Below are positions 43,989-51,883 of a stretch of 60,023 bases of DNA, in pieces. Made by a program: the position numbers and the translations under genes. Origin of the DNA: Mediterranea sp. An20 (GTDB lineage: Bacteria > Bacteroidota > Bacteroidia > Bacteroidales > Bacteroidaceae); assembly GCF_002160055.1 (NCBI RefSeq), contig NZ_NFJV01000025.1:1-60023 (forward strand), written 5' to 3'. Under the pieces are notes generated by a model, which did no database searches, had not been told where the DNA came from, and worked only from the letters and a program-made list of their open reading frames with translations. Positions within the stretch are counted from its first letter, which is position 1; each line of letters opens with the position of its first letter.

Positions 43989-45287
43989 ATGAAAAAGAAT
44001 ACAGAGAACAACGACATCAAACACCGCAGCACCTTTGCGGTACTGTTCTATATCAACCGTACGAAAGTCCGCAAGGACGGGACCTGCCAGCTGCTGTGCA
44101 AGGTCAGCATAGATGCCGAATGGGAGCAGATCGGCACGAAGGTATCAGTCAATCCGGCCATCTGGAACCCGGGAAAGGGACGCGCCGACGGCCGCAGCGC
44201 AAACGCCGTGACCGTGAATCGGGCCATAGACGACCTGACCGCCGAAATTGAGGGACATTACAGGCGGATAAAGGACAGCCTCGGCTTCATCACGGCGGAA
44301 CTGGTAAAGAATGCGGTGAAGGGCATCGGGCAGAAGCCGCTTACCCTGCTCGCCCTTTTCCGGGAACACAACGAGGAATACAGGAAACGGATAGGAGTTG
44401 ACCGAATCAAGGAGACCTACGATTCTTATATGCGGTCATACAAGCACCTGTCCGCCTTCGTGCATGAGAAAAAAGGTGTAGAAGATGTGACATTGCGCAG
44501 TCTTGACCGTGTTTTCTATGATGATTTTGAGGTCTTTCTACGCACAGACCGCGACATGAGCCCCAAGACGGTACATGAACATCTGTACAGGCTGAAGAAG
44601 ATGACCATGCGGGCCGTGAGCCAGGGAACGCTCCGCAGGGACCCCTATTGCCGACTGCACCCGGAACTTCCCCGGCGCAAAAGCCGCCACATGAAACTGG
44701 AGGACCTGAAAAAGCTGATGGAAACTCCGGTGGAGAAACCTCAGCTTCAGTTCGTCAGGGACATGTTCATCTTCTCGACATTCACCGGACTGGCGTTTGC
44801 CGACCTGAAAAGGCTGAAGACGGACGACATCACGCAGGCTGATGACGGAACTTGGTGGATACACTATCGGAGACAGAAGACGGACACACCGTCTTCCGTC
44901 CGGCTGCTGGACATCCCGATGAAAATAATCGAGAAGTACAAAGACCAAAGAAACAGCGACAAGGTGTTCAACCTTTATTGCCGCAAGTATTTCCTCACAC
45001 TTGTTACGGAGCTGGGAAAAGCATACGGCTTTCCGCTTACCTTCCACCAGGCCCGGCATAATTTCGGTACCCATATCACGCTCTCATTGGGTGTCCCGAT
45101 TGAGACGGTGGCCCGCATGATGGGACACCTGCGCATCGAGACCACGCAGATTTATGCGAAAGTCACCGACAAAAAGGTGGAGGAGGACATGAAAAAACTG
45201 AAGGACTCTTCCTTCAACCGGGAAACATTCCTTTATGAGGAAGAGTTTGATGGGAAAAGGCGGAAACGGCGGCAACGTGCCGGATGA
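43989..45287 (+). CDS. tyrosine recombinase 2
   Basis: The 432-residue protein has the same layout as its neighbour: Arm-type N-terminus (FAVLFYINRTKVRKDGTCQL), SAM-like core-binding domain and catalytic domain with FHQARHNFGTHI (H353, R356), MMGHLRIETTQIYAKV (Y389) and a basic C-terminal tail (GKRRKRRQRAG). The first arginine position reads GLAFADLKRL, again without the usual arginine. The two proteins share many motif residues but are clearly diverged, so this is a standing pair, not a recent duplication. A pair of recombinases could act on the two strands or on different sites of the same element. Confidence 0.92.
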   Translation: MKKNTENNDIKHRSTFAVLFYINRTKVRKDGTCQLLCKVSIDAEWEQIGTKVSVNPAIWNPGKGRADGRSANAVTVNRAIDDLTAEIEGHYRRIKDSLGFITAELVKNAVKGIGQKPLTLLALFREHNEEYRKRIGVDRIKETYDSYMRSYKHLSAFVHEKKGVEDVTLRSLDRVFYDDFEVFLRTDRDMSPKTVHEHLYRLKKMTMRAVSQGTLRRDPYCRLHPELPRRKSRHMKLEDLKKLMETPVEKPQLQFVRDMFIFSTFTGLAFADLKRLKTDDITQADDGTWWIHYRRQKTDTPSSVRLLDIPMKIIEKYKDQRNSDKVFNLYCRKYFLTLVTELGKAYGFPLTFHQARHNFGTHITLSLGVPIETVARMMGHLRIETTQIYAKVTDKKVEEDMKKLKDSSFNRETFLYEEEFDGKRRKRRQRAG

Positions 45288-45343
45288 TGAAAAAAAATGG
45301 AGAAGCGGCAGCCCGGCCTGTTTCTCCATTTTCCTGTCTTATG

Positions 45344-45655
45344 CTATACCCACCTCTGTTCTTCCCGGCATCTCTTGTAGGCATCTTCCAGCATCTTCTG
45401 GATGTCGGATTCCTTGTAGAGCACCTTTCCTTGAAGGAGGTAATAAGGGATGACACCGAGCGTGCGGTACTCCTGCAGGGTCCGCCGGCTTATCCGGAGT
45501 ATGCCGGACAGTTCCTCGTCCGTCAGGAAACGTTCTCCCTTGAACATCGGCTTGGGAGTCTTTTCCATATTGGACAACATTCTTTCCAAATTCTCCAGTC
45601 CCTGGAAAAGGACTTCAACGTGAGGGTCTTTCCTCTCTATGAAATGGTAACTCAT
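45344..45655 (-). CDS. excisionase-like helix-turn-helix protein 1
   Basis: The 103-residue protein has a helix-turn-helix of the HTH_17/excisionase type: FLTDEELSGILRISRRTLQE followed by YRTLGVIPYYLLQGKVLYKE. Such proteins bend DNA at attachment sites and set the direction of recombination, or act as small regulators. It is the last of three genes of the same type and overlaps the preceding one by 4 bp (ATGA). Confidence 0.82.
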   Translation of the reverse strand: MSYHFIERKDPHVEVLFQGLENLERMLSNMEKTPKPMFKGERFLTDEELSGILRISRRTLQEYRTLGVIPYYLLQGKVLYKESDIQKMLEDAYKRCREEQRWV

Positions 45656-45945
45656 GGCTTTCTTTTTAAGGGGTGATAACTTGATTCCAACAGGTTCTGC
45701 ACATCTTCAGGCTTGTAGAACATCTTGTGCTTGATGCGTGTGAAAGGCAGAAGCCCCTTGTCACGGTACACCTGCAATGTCTTCTTCGATATGTGAAGCA
45801 CGTCGCATACATCCTGGTTGTCCATCCAGTTCTTCAAACCCATGTCCTTGCCTGAACGGCACAACCGGGCAAGCCGGCTTTCAAGTTCGCAGAAACGGAT
45901 CCGGAACTCGTCAAAAGTCTTTTTGTCTATACATATTATTTCCAT
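45652..45945 (-). CDS. excisionase-like helix-turn-helix protein 2
   Basis: The 97-residue protein has MDNQDVCDVLHISKKTLQVY and RDKGLLPFTRIKHKMFYKPE, the same helix-turn-helix plus wing as its neighbours. It starts 11 bp behind the third protein's stop and its stop overlaps the next start by 4 bp, so the three are one transcript. Mobile elements of Bacteroides such as CTnDOT and NBU1 carry similar clusters next to their integrases. Confidence 0.82.
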   Translation of the reverse strand: MEIICIDKKTFDEFRIRFCELESRLARLCRSGKDMGLKNWMDNQDVCDVLHISKKTLQVYRDKGLLPFTRIKHKMFYKPEDVQNLLESSYHPLKRKP

Positions 45946-45956
45946 ACGTCTTCTGA

Positions 45957-46280
45957 TTAAGATTGAATACCCAGTTCTTTCCTGATCCTTGCGGGCAGCG
46001 CCTTCCCTTTCCGGTTCAGGAACTCCTGAACTTCGGAAGCCTTGTAATAGGTGCGTCCGTCAATCATGTAGTAGGTCACGAGCTTCTTCTGGCGGTAACG
46101 CGCAAGGGTGCGCTTGGTCACGCCGAGCAGTTCGCACATGTCCTGGTTGTCGAGCAGCTTGTCACCTTCAAGGGCGGCCGTCTGCCGGTTCATGCGGTTC
46201 AGCCTGTCCTCTATCTTGTCAAAGCGTTCCATAATCTGGTGGAGCATCATCTGGAATGTCTCCCGGTCTATCTGTATCAT
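45957..46280 (-). CDS. excisionase-like helix-turn-helix protein 3
   Basis: The 107-residue protein has LLDNQDMCELLGVTKRTLAR and YRQKKLVTYYMIDGRTYYKA, again the excisionase-type fold, with an N-terminal coiled-coil-like helix (MLHQIMERFDKIEDRLNRMN). It is the first gene of the three-gene run. A 14-bp perfect palindrome lies 42 bp upstream of its ATG and could be an operator for autoregulation. Confidence 0.82.
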   Translation of the reverse strand: MIQIDRETFQMMLHQIMERFDKIEDRLNRMNRQTAALEGDKLLDNQDMCELLGVTKRTLARYRQKKLVTYYMIDGRTYYKASEVQEFLNRKGKALPARIRKELGIQS

Positions 46281-46321
46281 ACTGAATTCTGTTTTAGTGC
46301 GTGAATACTTCGTTTCTCACA

Positions 46322-46335
46322 CTGTTGCGCAACAG
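46322..46335. promoter_or_regulatory. 14-bp perfect palindrome, candidate operator
   Basis: CTGTTGCGCAACAG is fully self-complementary and lies upstream of the three-gene HTH run. It could bind a dimeric regulator or one of the HTH proteins. Confidence 0.4.
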
Positions 46336-46421
46336 GTTTCATTATGATAAAGGCCAAATCACAGACCAACGCGGCAGATTATTCTTCCGAAAACAGGCAA
46401 AACGCTGAATATCATAGAAAT

Positions 46422-46451
46422 AAAAAATCAGCCTTCCAGGAAGAGGGCTGA
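46422..46451 (-). terminator. intrinsic terminator after the DHFR-like gene
   Basis: On the minus strand TCAGCC (46451-46446) pairs with GGCTGA (46433-46428) across a 12-nt loop and is followed by six T. Confidence 0.8.
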
Positions 46452-46465
46452 CGGGCATATTGCAT

Positions 46466-46504
46466 TTGCAATGTCCTGCAACGGTCTATTGCAACGTCCT
46501 GCAA
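46466..46504. repeat. direct repeats at the end of the DHFR-like gene
   Basis: Two copies of TTGCAAYGTCCTGCAA lie at about 46466-46481 and 46490-46505, on either side of the gene's stop codon. The sequence is also partly self-complementary (TTGCA/TGCAA). It could be a protein-binding or recombination site next to the recombinase module. Confidence 0.45.
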
Positions 46505-46902
46505 TAATGCAGACGGCACACGCCGTTCCGGAAGGTCTTGGATCTGACGAGCCGCCAGTTGCCTGACGGGAGGTGAGCGGAGACGGACAAAGGGAAGGTA
46601 CTGACCGAGGGGATAAGAAAGATTACAAGTTCATCGACAAGGCTGTAAAGTGACAGCCCCCGCAGAAATTCCACGCTCTTTTCATCGTATATTTCCGCAT
46701 GGAAAACCGTGGAAGGCCCGGCAATGTCTTTCTCGCAGATAAGACTGACCAGCGGATAACCGGGAAACAGGAGTCTGGTACCGCGCTTCCGCCAGTACGG
46801 GAAGCCGTCCCTGTCCGACTGTATCCACTCCATCAACGGTTCGCTTTCCGTAGGAATGGAACCGTCCAATGTCATTGCTATCGCTGCCTGTAATTTAGCC
46901 AT
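46486..46902 (-). CDS. dihydrofolate reductase/RibD-like protein
   Basis: The 138-residue protein starts MAKLQAAIAMTLDGSIP, the first strand and loop of the DHFR/RibD C-terminal fold, and continues with YPLVSLICEKDIAGPSTVFH and LYSLVDELVIFLIPSV, which match the later strands of the family as found in small Bacteroides mobile-element proteins. It is shorter than classical DHFR, and the fold assignment rests on a few segments. Its role on the element is unknown. The IS110 element is inserted just upstream of its start. Confidence 0.6.
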   Translation of the reverse strand: MAKLQAAIAMTLDGSIPTESEPLMEWIQSDRDGFPYWRKRGTRLLFPGYPLVSLICEKDIAGPSTVFHAEIYDEKSVEFLRGLSLYSLVDELVIFLIPSVSTFPLSVSAHLPSGNWRLVRSKTFRNGVCRLHYCRTLQ

Positions 46903-46969
46903 GCCTTTGTCAATTAATCCTCCTTAAATGAAGAAGCTCTAAGTTTGCAGCAGCAAGATAAGCGAGTGG

Positions 46970-47145
46970 GGAATTTATCTTAATAAAGCTAAGCGTAGCG
47001 GATAAATTTATACCGAGAACTTATAAATGCGATGTCAGTCGATTATCTTTGTTGTATGAAGATAAAGACTGATAGGCAGGGAGGAGATACCAGAAAGAAG
47101 CGAGTCCCGAGAGACTATTCCACGTTACGGCTCCTCCCCGCCAAG
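46970..47145 (+). ncRNA. candidate IS110 bridge RNA region
   Basis: Upstream of the transposase three stem-loops follow each other: AATTTATC/GATAAATT (46972-46979 with 47001-47008), TCAGTC-TATCTT with AAGATA-GACTGA (47035-47049 with 47059-47072, internal loop), and GGCAGGGAGGAG with CTCCTCCCCGCC (47075-47086 with 47131-47142), the last enclosing AGTC/GACT. IS110 elements are known to encode a guide RNA in this region, with one loop for the donor and one for the target. The stems are seen; the role is inferred. Confidence 0.55.
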
Positions 47146-47241
47146 CTGCAAAGCTCCGATAGAATATTAATGGCCACGAGCCTATTTAGAGTTTAGAGTC
47201 AAACACAGCTTTATCAGTTTTAAAGATGGAGGAACAAAAAT

Positions 47242-48327
47242 ATGAAAAAGTTATTCATTGGCATTGACTTTTCGAAGGAAAAGTTCGACGCAACCGTTAT
47301 CCTGGCGTGCGGAATACAGGAAATAGGCACAAGAGAACACGGCTCCTTCCCCAATGGGCCGAAAGGTTACAGGAATTTCGTCAAATGGGTGAAGACAAAC
47401 TCATGGCAAACAAGGCAAGACGAATGGTTGTTCTGCGGGGAAGACACCGGATCGTGCAGCATCGGGTTGAGCAAATGGTTGTACGGCAAGGGACATGACA
47501 TCTGGATAGCCAACGCTTATGCCATCAAGCACAGTAGCGGAATACAACGTGTCAAAAGCGACAAGGCGGACTCCGCCGTCATTGCGGAATACGCCTGGAG
47601 GCACCAGGACAAGGCCGTCCTGTTTGAACCCATGAGCGAATCCCTCTTCCAATTGAGGGAGGTGTTCCTTTACAGGCACAAACTCGTGCAACAGAAGGTC
47701 GCGATAGAGGTGCGTATGGAGGACAAGCAAGCCATAGGTGCGGACAAGGCCATGTCTTTCATCAAACGGAAAAGCAAGCACATTGCAGCTGAGATAAACA
47801 AGGCCATCGCCGAATGTGACAGGATGATAGATTCTATCATTGAGTCGGATAAGGAACTACAGGAGAATTACGCCATCATCACCTCCATAAAAGGTGTGGC
47901 AAGGCAGAATGCGGCTTGCATCATTATCTACACGAATAACTTCAAGAAGTTCGGCTATGATGCCCGGAAGATAGCCTGCTACTATGGCGTCGCACCGTTC
48001 GGGAAACAGTCCGGCACCAGCGTGGACGTGCCGGCAAGGACGAGCCATTTCGCCAACAAGCTTATCAAGTCCCTACTGGGGCAGGCGGCTCACATCGCCA
48101 AAATCTTCAACCCGGAAATCAAAGAATATTACCAACGCCTGATAAAAAGAGGAAAGAAACCGCAGGTCGCATTGAACAACGTAAAGAACAAACTTATTCG
48201 AATTATCGTGACATTGGTCAAGAAGAAAACGTTTTATGACCCTAACACATATAAATTCTACACAGAGAAAACAAGAACGAATAAAACTGCAAATGTTAAT
48301 CTCACGTTAAATCATGCAATATGTTAG
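47242..48327 (+). CDS. IS110 family transposase
   Basis: The 361-residue recombinase has the N-terminal RuvC-like DEDD domain (FIGIDFSKEKFDATV, FCGEDTGSCSIGL, then KSDKADSAVIAEYAW) and the C-terminal transposase_20 domain (ITSIKGVARQNAACIIIYTN and APFGKQSGTSVDVPARTSH, containing the conserved serine). IS110 proteins cut and rejoin DNA under guidance of a bridge RNA. All motifs are intact, so the element may be active. The ATG at 47242 follows a purine-rich GGAGGA that resembles a ribosome binding site. Confidence 0.95.
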   Translation: MKKLFIGIDFSKEKFDATVILACGIQEIGTREHGSFPNGPKGYRNFVKWVKTNSWQTRQDEWLFCGEDTGSCSIGLSKWLYGKGHDIWIANAYAIKHSSGIQRVKSDKADSAVIAEYAWRHQDKAVLFEPMSESLFQLREVFLYRHKLVQQKVAIEVRMEDKQAIGADKAMSFIKRKSKHIAAEINKAIAECDRMIDSIIESDKELQENYAIITSIKGVARQNAACIIIYTNNFKKFGYDARKIACYYGVAPFGKQSGTSVDVPARTSHFANKLIKSLLGQAAHIAKIFNPEIKEYYQRLIKRGKKPQVALNNVKNKLIRIIVTLVKKKTFYDPNTYKFYTEKTRTNKTANVNLTLNHAIC

Positions 48328-48353
48328 GATATGAACATAGAATACTCTAAGTT

Positions 48354-49232
48354 TTAGTGTCCTTCTGTTTGTTTCTTATACTTCGGAGAATCGACGGTTA
48401 AAGGCTCCAATATCTTCCTTACCTTTTGCACCGCCTCTTTTCCGTCATGGAACAGGCTGCACCACACGACGACCAGTTTCCTTTCCTCTGTGAACACAAG
48501 GCATTGTTCCGGGGATTCCGGCGCCCATTTCAAGGCGTAGTACTCCTTTTTCCCAATGGCATTCAAGCAGCGATTGAAATCCGGGTTATTGGACGACAGG
48601 ATGTCCACCGTTATCCAGATATTTCCTCCCTGCAGGGAATCCGTTCCGGGCACTTCGAGGTAATGGCGGACATCGCAGTATCCAGCTCGGTCGGCCATGC
48701 GCTCCGCTTCTCCGCATCCGTTCAGGGAGGATGCCAGCTCTGCCAGGACAGGCCGTATCATGTTTTCATGGATGCCTGCGCATTGCTCTTTATCTGCATC
48801 GTCTGTTATTATGATGGAATCACCCGTATAAGTGTACCGTAAGCTCTGCAGCAGCCGGTAATCCGGCAGCTTGTTCCCGTTCCGGTCGATATAATACCAT
48901 CCGTCGCTTTCCCAATAATGGTACTCTCCGCCGGAACCGGGCACCTCTTTCCGTTGGCCGGAATCCGTTACCTTTGCCCTGCCTCCCTCAAAGGGATAGC
49001 CGAAAGCAAAACGGGGGCGGATGACCGTCTTTCCCTCTTTGTCGGCATAGCCGATGCGTCCTTTCCTGTCCACGATACGGTACAGCCCCTCACTGGAATA
49101 ATCGTCGCCGTTGTCGTATTGGAAGACCGTGTAATGCCGTGCGCAGCCGCAGCCGCACAGAATCATGGCGACACACAGGAATATTATGTTTCCCTTTGTT
49201 TTCAGCCCGTATTTCCGTTGTCCTTTCTCCAT
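48354..49232 (-). CDS. WG-repeat lipoprotein
   Basis: The 292-residue product has a lipobox (AMILCGCGC), then WG-type repeats (GLYRIVDRKGRIGYADKEGK and DGWYYIDRNGNKLPDYRL) and a C-terminal region of unknown fold with KWAPESPEQCLVFTEERK. WG repeats are often found in putative immunity or surface proteins. Its stop codon lies at the edge of the IS110 element, so the natural 3' end may have been lost. It starts 21 bp after the next lipoprotein gene, with which it is probably co-transcribed. Confidence 0.72.
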   Translation of the reverse strand: MEKGQRKYGLKTKGNIIFLCVAMILCGCGCARHYTVFQYDNGDDYSSEGLYRIVDRKGRIGYADKEGKTVIRPRFAFGYPFEGGRAKVTDSGQRKEVPGSGGEYHYWESDGWYYIDRNGNKLPDYRLLQSLRYTYTGDSIIITDDADKEQCAGIHENMIRPVLAELASSLNGCGEAERMADRAGYCDVRHYLEVPGTDSLQGGNIWITVDILSSNNPDFNRCLNAIGKKEYYALKWAPESPEQCLVFTEERKLVVVWCSLFHDGKEAVQKVRKILEPLTVDSPKYKKQTEGH

Positions 49233-49253
49233 ATACGTCAGTTAAGTTATCGG

Positions 49254-49832
49254 TCAGTTGTCATGCTCCAACTGAATGTACCAGTCTCCCTTAATCCGTT
49301 TGTATAGCGTGGTGTCGTTGTATGCCCTGCGGTATATCTCGTTCAAATCCCCGTGTTCCGTGACGTGCCCGTCGGGATGGCTTTTCAATCCCGGATCGTA
49401 CACGAAGTCCTTGCTTGTCCCGCCAATCGAGTAGCCGTGCGAGAAGTACGGAATGGAAAAGCTCGTGTAGGTGGTGTCCTGCCCGTCCCAACCGGACTTC
49501 TTTATCGCCTCTTTCTTCGCCTCCTTCCCGTAGTAGAACACCCGCTCACAAGAGATTGCCGCCAGCAGCGAGTCCAGCCTATGCCGGTCTTCCGTGGAGA
49601 TTCCTTTCAGGCAGGCGGTGTCCTGTGTGTCGTAGGCCGGATAGTACATCCCGTAGGGACAGCGGGCGATGACCTCCCGAAGCGTCTCGAACGCCGCTTC
49701 ATGCGCGAGGAAGTGCCGTGTCATCTCCTCGTCGGACGGCGGCACGGGAGGAGCGCCGCACCCTGCCGCAAGCAGCAGCGCCGTCCACATTAAAATCGGT
49801 ATGTATTTTCGTATCTTGCCTTTCATTTGCAT
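49254..49832 (-). CDS. lipoprotein of unknown function
   Basis: The 192-residue product (start MQMKGKIRKY or the ATG two codons on) has a lipobox (ALLLAAGC) followed by a helical region and a beta-rich C-terminal half (TTYTSFSIPYFSHGYSIGGT, YKRIKGDWYIQLEHDN). It resembles no family I can name. It forms an operon with the WG-repeat lipoprotein. Its high GC content contrasts with the AT-rich genes further right. Confidence 0.6.
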   Translation of the reverse strand: MQMKGKIRKYIPILMWTALLLAAGCGAPPVPPSDEEMTRHFLAHEAAFETLREVIARCPYGMYYPAYDTQDTACLKGISTEDRHRLDSLLAAISCERVFYYGKEAKKEAIKKSGWDGQDTTYTSFSIPYFSHGYSIGGTSKDFVYDPGLKSHPDGHVTEHGDLNEIYRRAYNDTTLYKRIKGDWYIQLEHDN

Positions 49833-50055
49833 ACAAAATTATAAAAAACACCTCGCAATCCTGCCGTAAAAGCCGGAAAAATAGTACATTTACGCTCAAT
49901 TTTCAATATGCTTCCTTGGAGTCTTCCTGATGCTTCATTTCGGCTTTTGGAAGTTAGGAAGCTGTTTGTGACCCGTTTCAACACTTTAAGTTTTCCGCTT
50001 ATTTCAATGAACCTTTCCACCGTTGTGGAACTTCAGCGCTGACTCCGGCTTAGTA

Positions 50056-50484
50056 TTATAAGTAGGGAAACGCAATGTTCACCGCTACCACCAACGCCAC
50101 GATAGCCGCAATGTAAATCAACATCGCCCGTTTCCAGTAGCGGGGACGCTCACGGAGTTCCTGCCGGACTTCCTTGCGGATTTTCTTGTCATCCAGAAAT
50201 CCCCAAGGGATGACCATCAGCAGCAAAGCCAGCACCGACACGCCGTAAAAGACGACCTTCTGACAGTTGGATTCCAGATGCACATACCCGTCTTGTCCCG
50301 CCGCCGCGAACAGAGTGCCGTTCAGCAGGAGCAATTCGGGGAGGATAGTCAGGGCATATATCCCAGCCCCCAACGCCTTGCGCTTCCTTTTGTTGTTCCA
50401 GTCGGTGAAATGGCTATGCATGATTTTATGCAGCATCACTAATATGTAGAAGAAGCGGCAAAACACGTTCCGGCTGTCTGTCAT
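50056..50484 (-). CDS. small membrane protein, immunity-like context
   Basis: From the ATG at 50484 the product is 142 residues with three likely membrane helices (about residues 38-60, 75-95 and 118-140). The ATG overlaps the TGA of the upstream gene (ATGA), which decides the start against a longer frame. No family is recognised. The C-terminus holds a charged loop KKIRKEVRQELRERPRYWKR. It is probably co-transcribed with the next two membrane protein genes. Confidence 0.6.
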   Translation of the reverse strand: MTDSRNVFCRFFYILVMLHKIMHSHFTDWNNKRKRKALGAGIYALTILPELLLLNGTLFAAAGQDGYVHLESNCQKVVFYGVSVLALLLMVIPWGFLDDKKIRKEVRQELRERPRYWKRAMLIYIAAIVALVVAVNIAFPYL

Positions 50485-50939
50485 TTGATAGTTTCGTTTA
50501 TCCATTTCAGTGCGGTTGATAACAAAACCAGTTCCGGTATGAATAAAAGAATGAGGGTAAAAAAGAAAAAGTAACACCTGGTTTGGCTGAACTTGCGTCC
50601 TTCATAATGCTGCATGACCGCTTTCCGACGGGAGGGTGGGTATATTTTGCCGAGCAGCCTGTCTTTCATGATGATGGCAACAATCCAGACGATTAAAAGG
50701 ACGAGTGAAAAGAATTCGAAGATAGAGCGGTCATAATCATAAAGAAAATGGCCAACGATAGTCAGAATGGGTATGAATATAAAGGACATGGAACAAACCA
50801 CCAACATTTCATTCCCGTTGGGTTGTTTGATATCGTATGTGTGATAATTCAACCATGTTATTTCTCCCAACCAAAACAAATAGTCGAAGAAATAGTAGCG
50901 CCGTGGCCGCTCTTGCTCTTTATATTCTTGTTTCCTCAT
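50481..50939 (-). CDS. membrane protein of unknown function
   Basis: From MRKQEYKEQ at 50939 the product is 152 residues with four predicted helices, including FIFIPILTIVGHFLYDY and a C-terminal FFFFTLILLFIPELVLLSTA. The last helix resembles a stretch of the following gene's product (ALTILPELLLLNGTLF), so the two may be diverged relatives. A longer frame to 51059 overlaps the Imm17-like gene and is rejected. Function is unknown; membrane immunity proteins against pore-forming or membrane-acting toxins would fit the setting. Confidence 0.6.
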   Translation of the reverse strand: MRKQEYKEQERPRRYYFFDYLFWLGEITWLNYHTYDIKQPNGNEMLVVCSMSFIFIPILTIVGHFLYDYDRSIFEFFSLVLLIVWIVAIIMKDRLLGKIYPPSRRKAVMQHYEGRKFSQTRCYFFFFTLILLFIPELVLLSTALKWINETIK

Positions 50940-50961
50940 AAGGCATTCCGTTTTTCGTTTC

Positions 50962-51216
50962 CTACGCCGTGGCAAAATAAAGGCACGCCACGCCTGCCAG
51001 GGCGATGACCAGCAATGCGCCCACGCAAATGCGCAACGCCTTCTCGCCGAAGGTCTCACGCACCCAATACCATCCCCACCGGTTCGGCTCGTAGGTCCAT
51101 TTCCACCCGCATATCACGCCGATGAGCCATAGCAGCAGGATGCCGCCCACTATCAGATAGCCGTAGCGGGGATTCTCGGCTATCCTTTCAGAAAGTCTGT
51201 CTATCTGTTCGTTCAT
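50962..51216 (-). CDS. Imm17-like immunity protein
   Basis: The 84-residue protein has two membrane helices (YLIVGGILLLWLIGVICG and ALRICVGALLVIALAGVACL) joined by the aromatic segment WKWTYEPNRWGWYWVRETFG, which I recognise as the Imm17 family of polymorphic toxin immunity proteins. It would protect the inner membrane or periplasm from the cognate toxin, which is not in the window. The first attC-like site lies 15 bp upstream of its ATG. Confidence 0.7.
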   Translation of the reverse strand: MNEQIDRLSERIAENPRYGYLIVGGILLLWLIGVICGWKWTYEPNRWGWYWVRETFGEKALRICVGALLVIALAGVACLYFATA

Positions 51217-51230
51217 TGTCTGTATTATTG

Positions 51231-51287
51231 GGTTAATGTTCAGCGGATAATCAATCTTTCAAAGGAGATTAATCCGTTTGTTATCTA
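51231..51287 (-). other. attC-like site 1
   Basis: On the minus strand it starts GATAACAAACGGATTAATCT, forms a stem with AGATTGATTATCCG and ends AACATTAACC. It begins 4 nt after the stop of the macro-domain gene and ends just before the Imm17 gene. Confidence 0.65.
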
Positions 51288-51290
51288 CCG

Positions 51291-51746
51291 TTATTCACTT
51301 TGATAAGTCTCAACTACATACAAGTCAATCTTGGGATAATCGTTTGAAACCTTATCCAAAACAGCTTTGACATCATCCCATCTCAAACCGCCCAACCCGG
51401 CACCGATGGCCGGTAGAGCTATGGCCGTCACATTATCATGATCGGCAAGTTCAAGCATCTGCTTCAATGCCTTCTCAATGTACTCTATTTTGGCTCGTGT
51501 CCGCCATGTTGCCTGAGTGCCGAGATTATAAATATGCCCGTGGCCATAATCATAATCAAAGACATCGCCGGGACAAAACTTATGCTCCTTGCACAGCTGC
51601 TTATATTCAAGATACATGGCCGGGTATCTTTCTCTGAACTGCAATGCAATGCCTTTACCCATCGCACCGGCGCAGTTGCACCCGTGCGCATAGTTGCTCA
51701 CGCCCTCAATGCGGAATATGTCGCCTTTTTCAATATACTCTATCAT
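51291..51746 (-). CDS. macro domain protein (ADP-ribose binding or hydrolase)
   Basis: The 151-residue protein is a single macro domain. GDIFRIEGVSNYAHGCNCAG and GAMGKGIALQF form the first ligand loop, and IALPAIGAGLGGLRWDDVK the second. Macro domains bind or hydrolyse ADP-ribose attached to proteins or nucleic acids. In this setting it could neutralise an ADP-ribosyltransferase toxin, as DarG does for DarT; that is inference. The sequence resembles the ALC1/DarG-like class with the NCxG motif. Confidence 0.85.
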   Translation of the reverse strand: MIEYIEKGDIFRIEGVSNYAHGCNCAGAMGKGIALQFRERYPAMYLEYKQLCKEHKFCPGDVFDYDYGHGHIYNLGTQATWRTRAKIEYIEKALKQMLELADHDNVTAIALPAIGAGLGGLRWDDVKAVLDKVSNDYPKIDLYVVETYQSE

Positions 51747-51763
51747 TGTTCTTACTTTTATTG

Positions 51764-51813
51764 TTATAAGTTACAGATAGCGCCTCTTTCGAAACGCTAT
51801 CTGCATGTTGAGT
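51764..51813 (-). other. attC-like site 2
   Basis: On the minus strand: CTCAACATGCAGATAGCG, a perfect 9-bp stem CAGATAGCG/CGCTATCTG, and the end TAACTTATAA. It is the most diverged site at its left box. It follows the DUF4261-like gene by about 70 nt. Confidence 0.5.
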
Positions 51814-51883
51814 TTCTTATTTCATCAGATGGATATCAGGCAAAACAATGCCTTTATCGTTTCACCCGAACTGTCGGTTCCTG

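Larger units (their letters stand above)
46937..48354 (+). mobile_element. IS110-family insertion sequence
   Basis: The element has a single transposase gene, no terminal inverted repeats and the same 10 bases CTCTAAGTTT at both edges (46937-46946 and 48345-48354). IS110 elements are bounded by such a short core. About 300 bp of noncoding DNA precedes the transposase and is highly structured. The right edge touches the stop codon of the WG-repeat lipoprotein gene. Confidence 0.78.
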
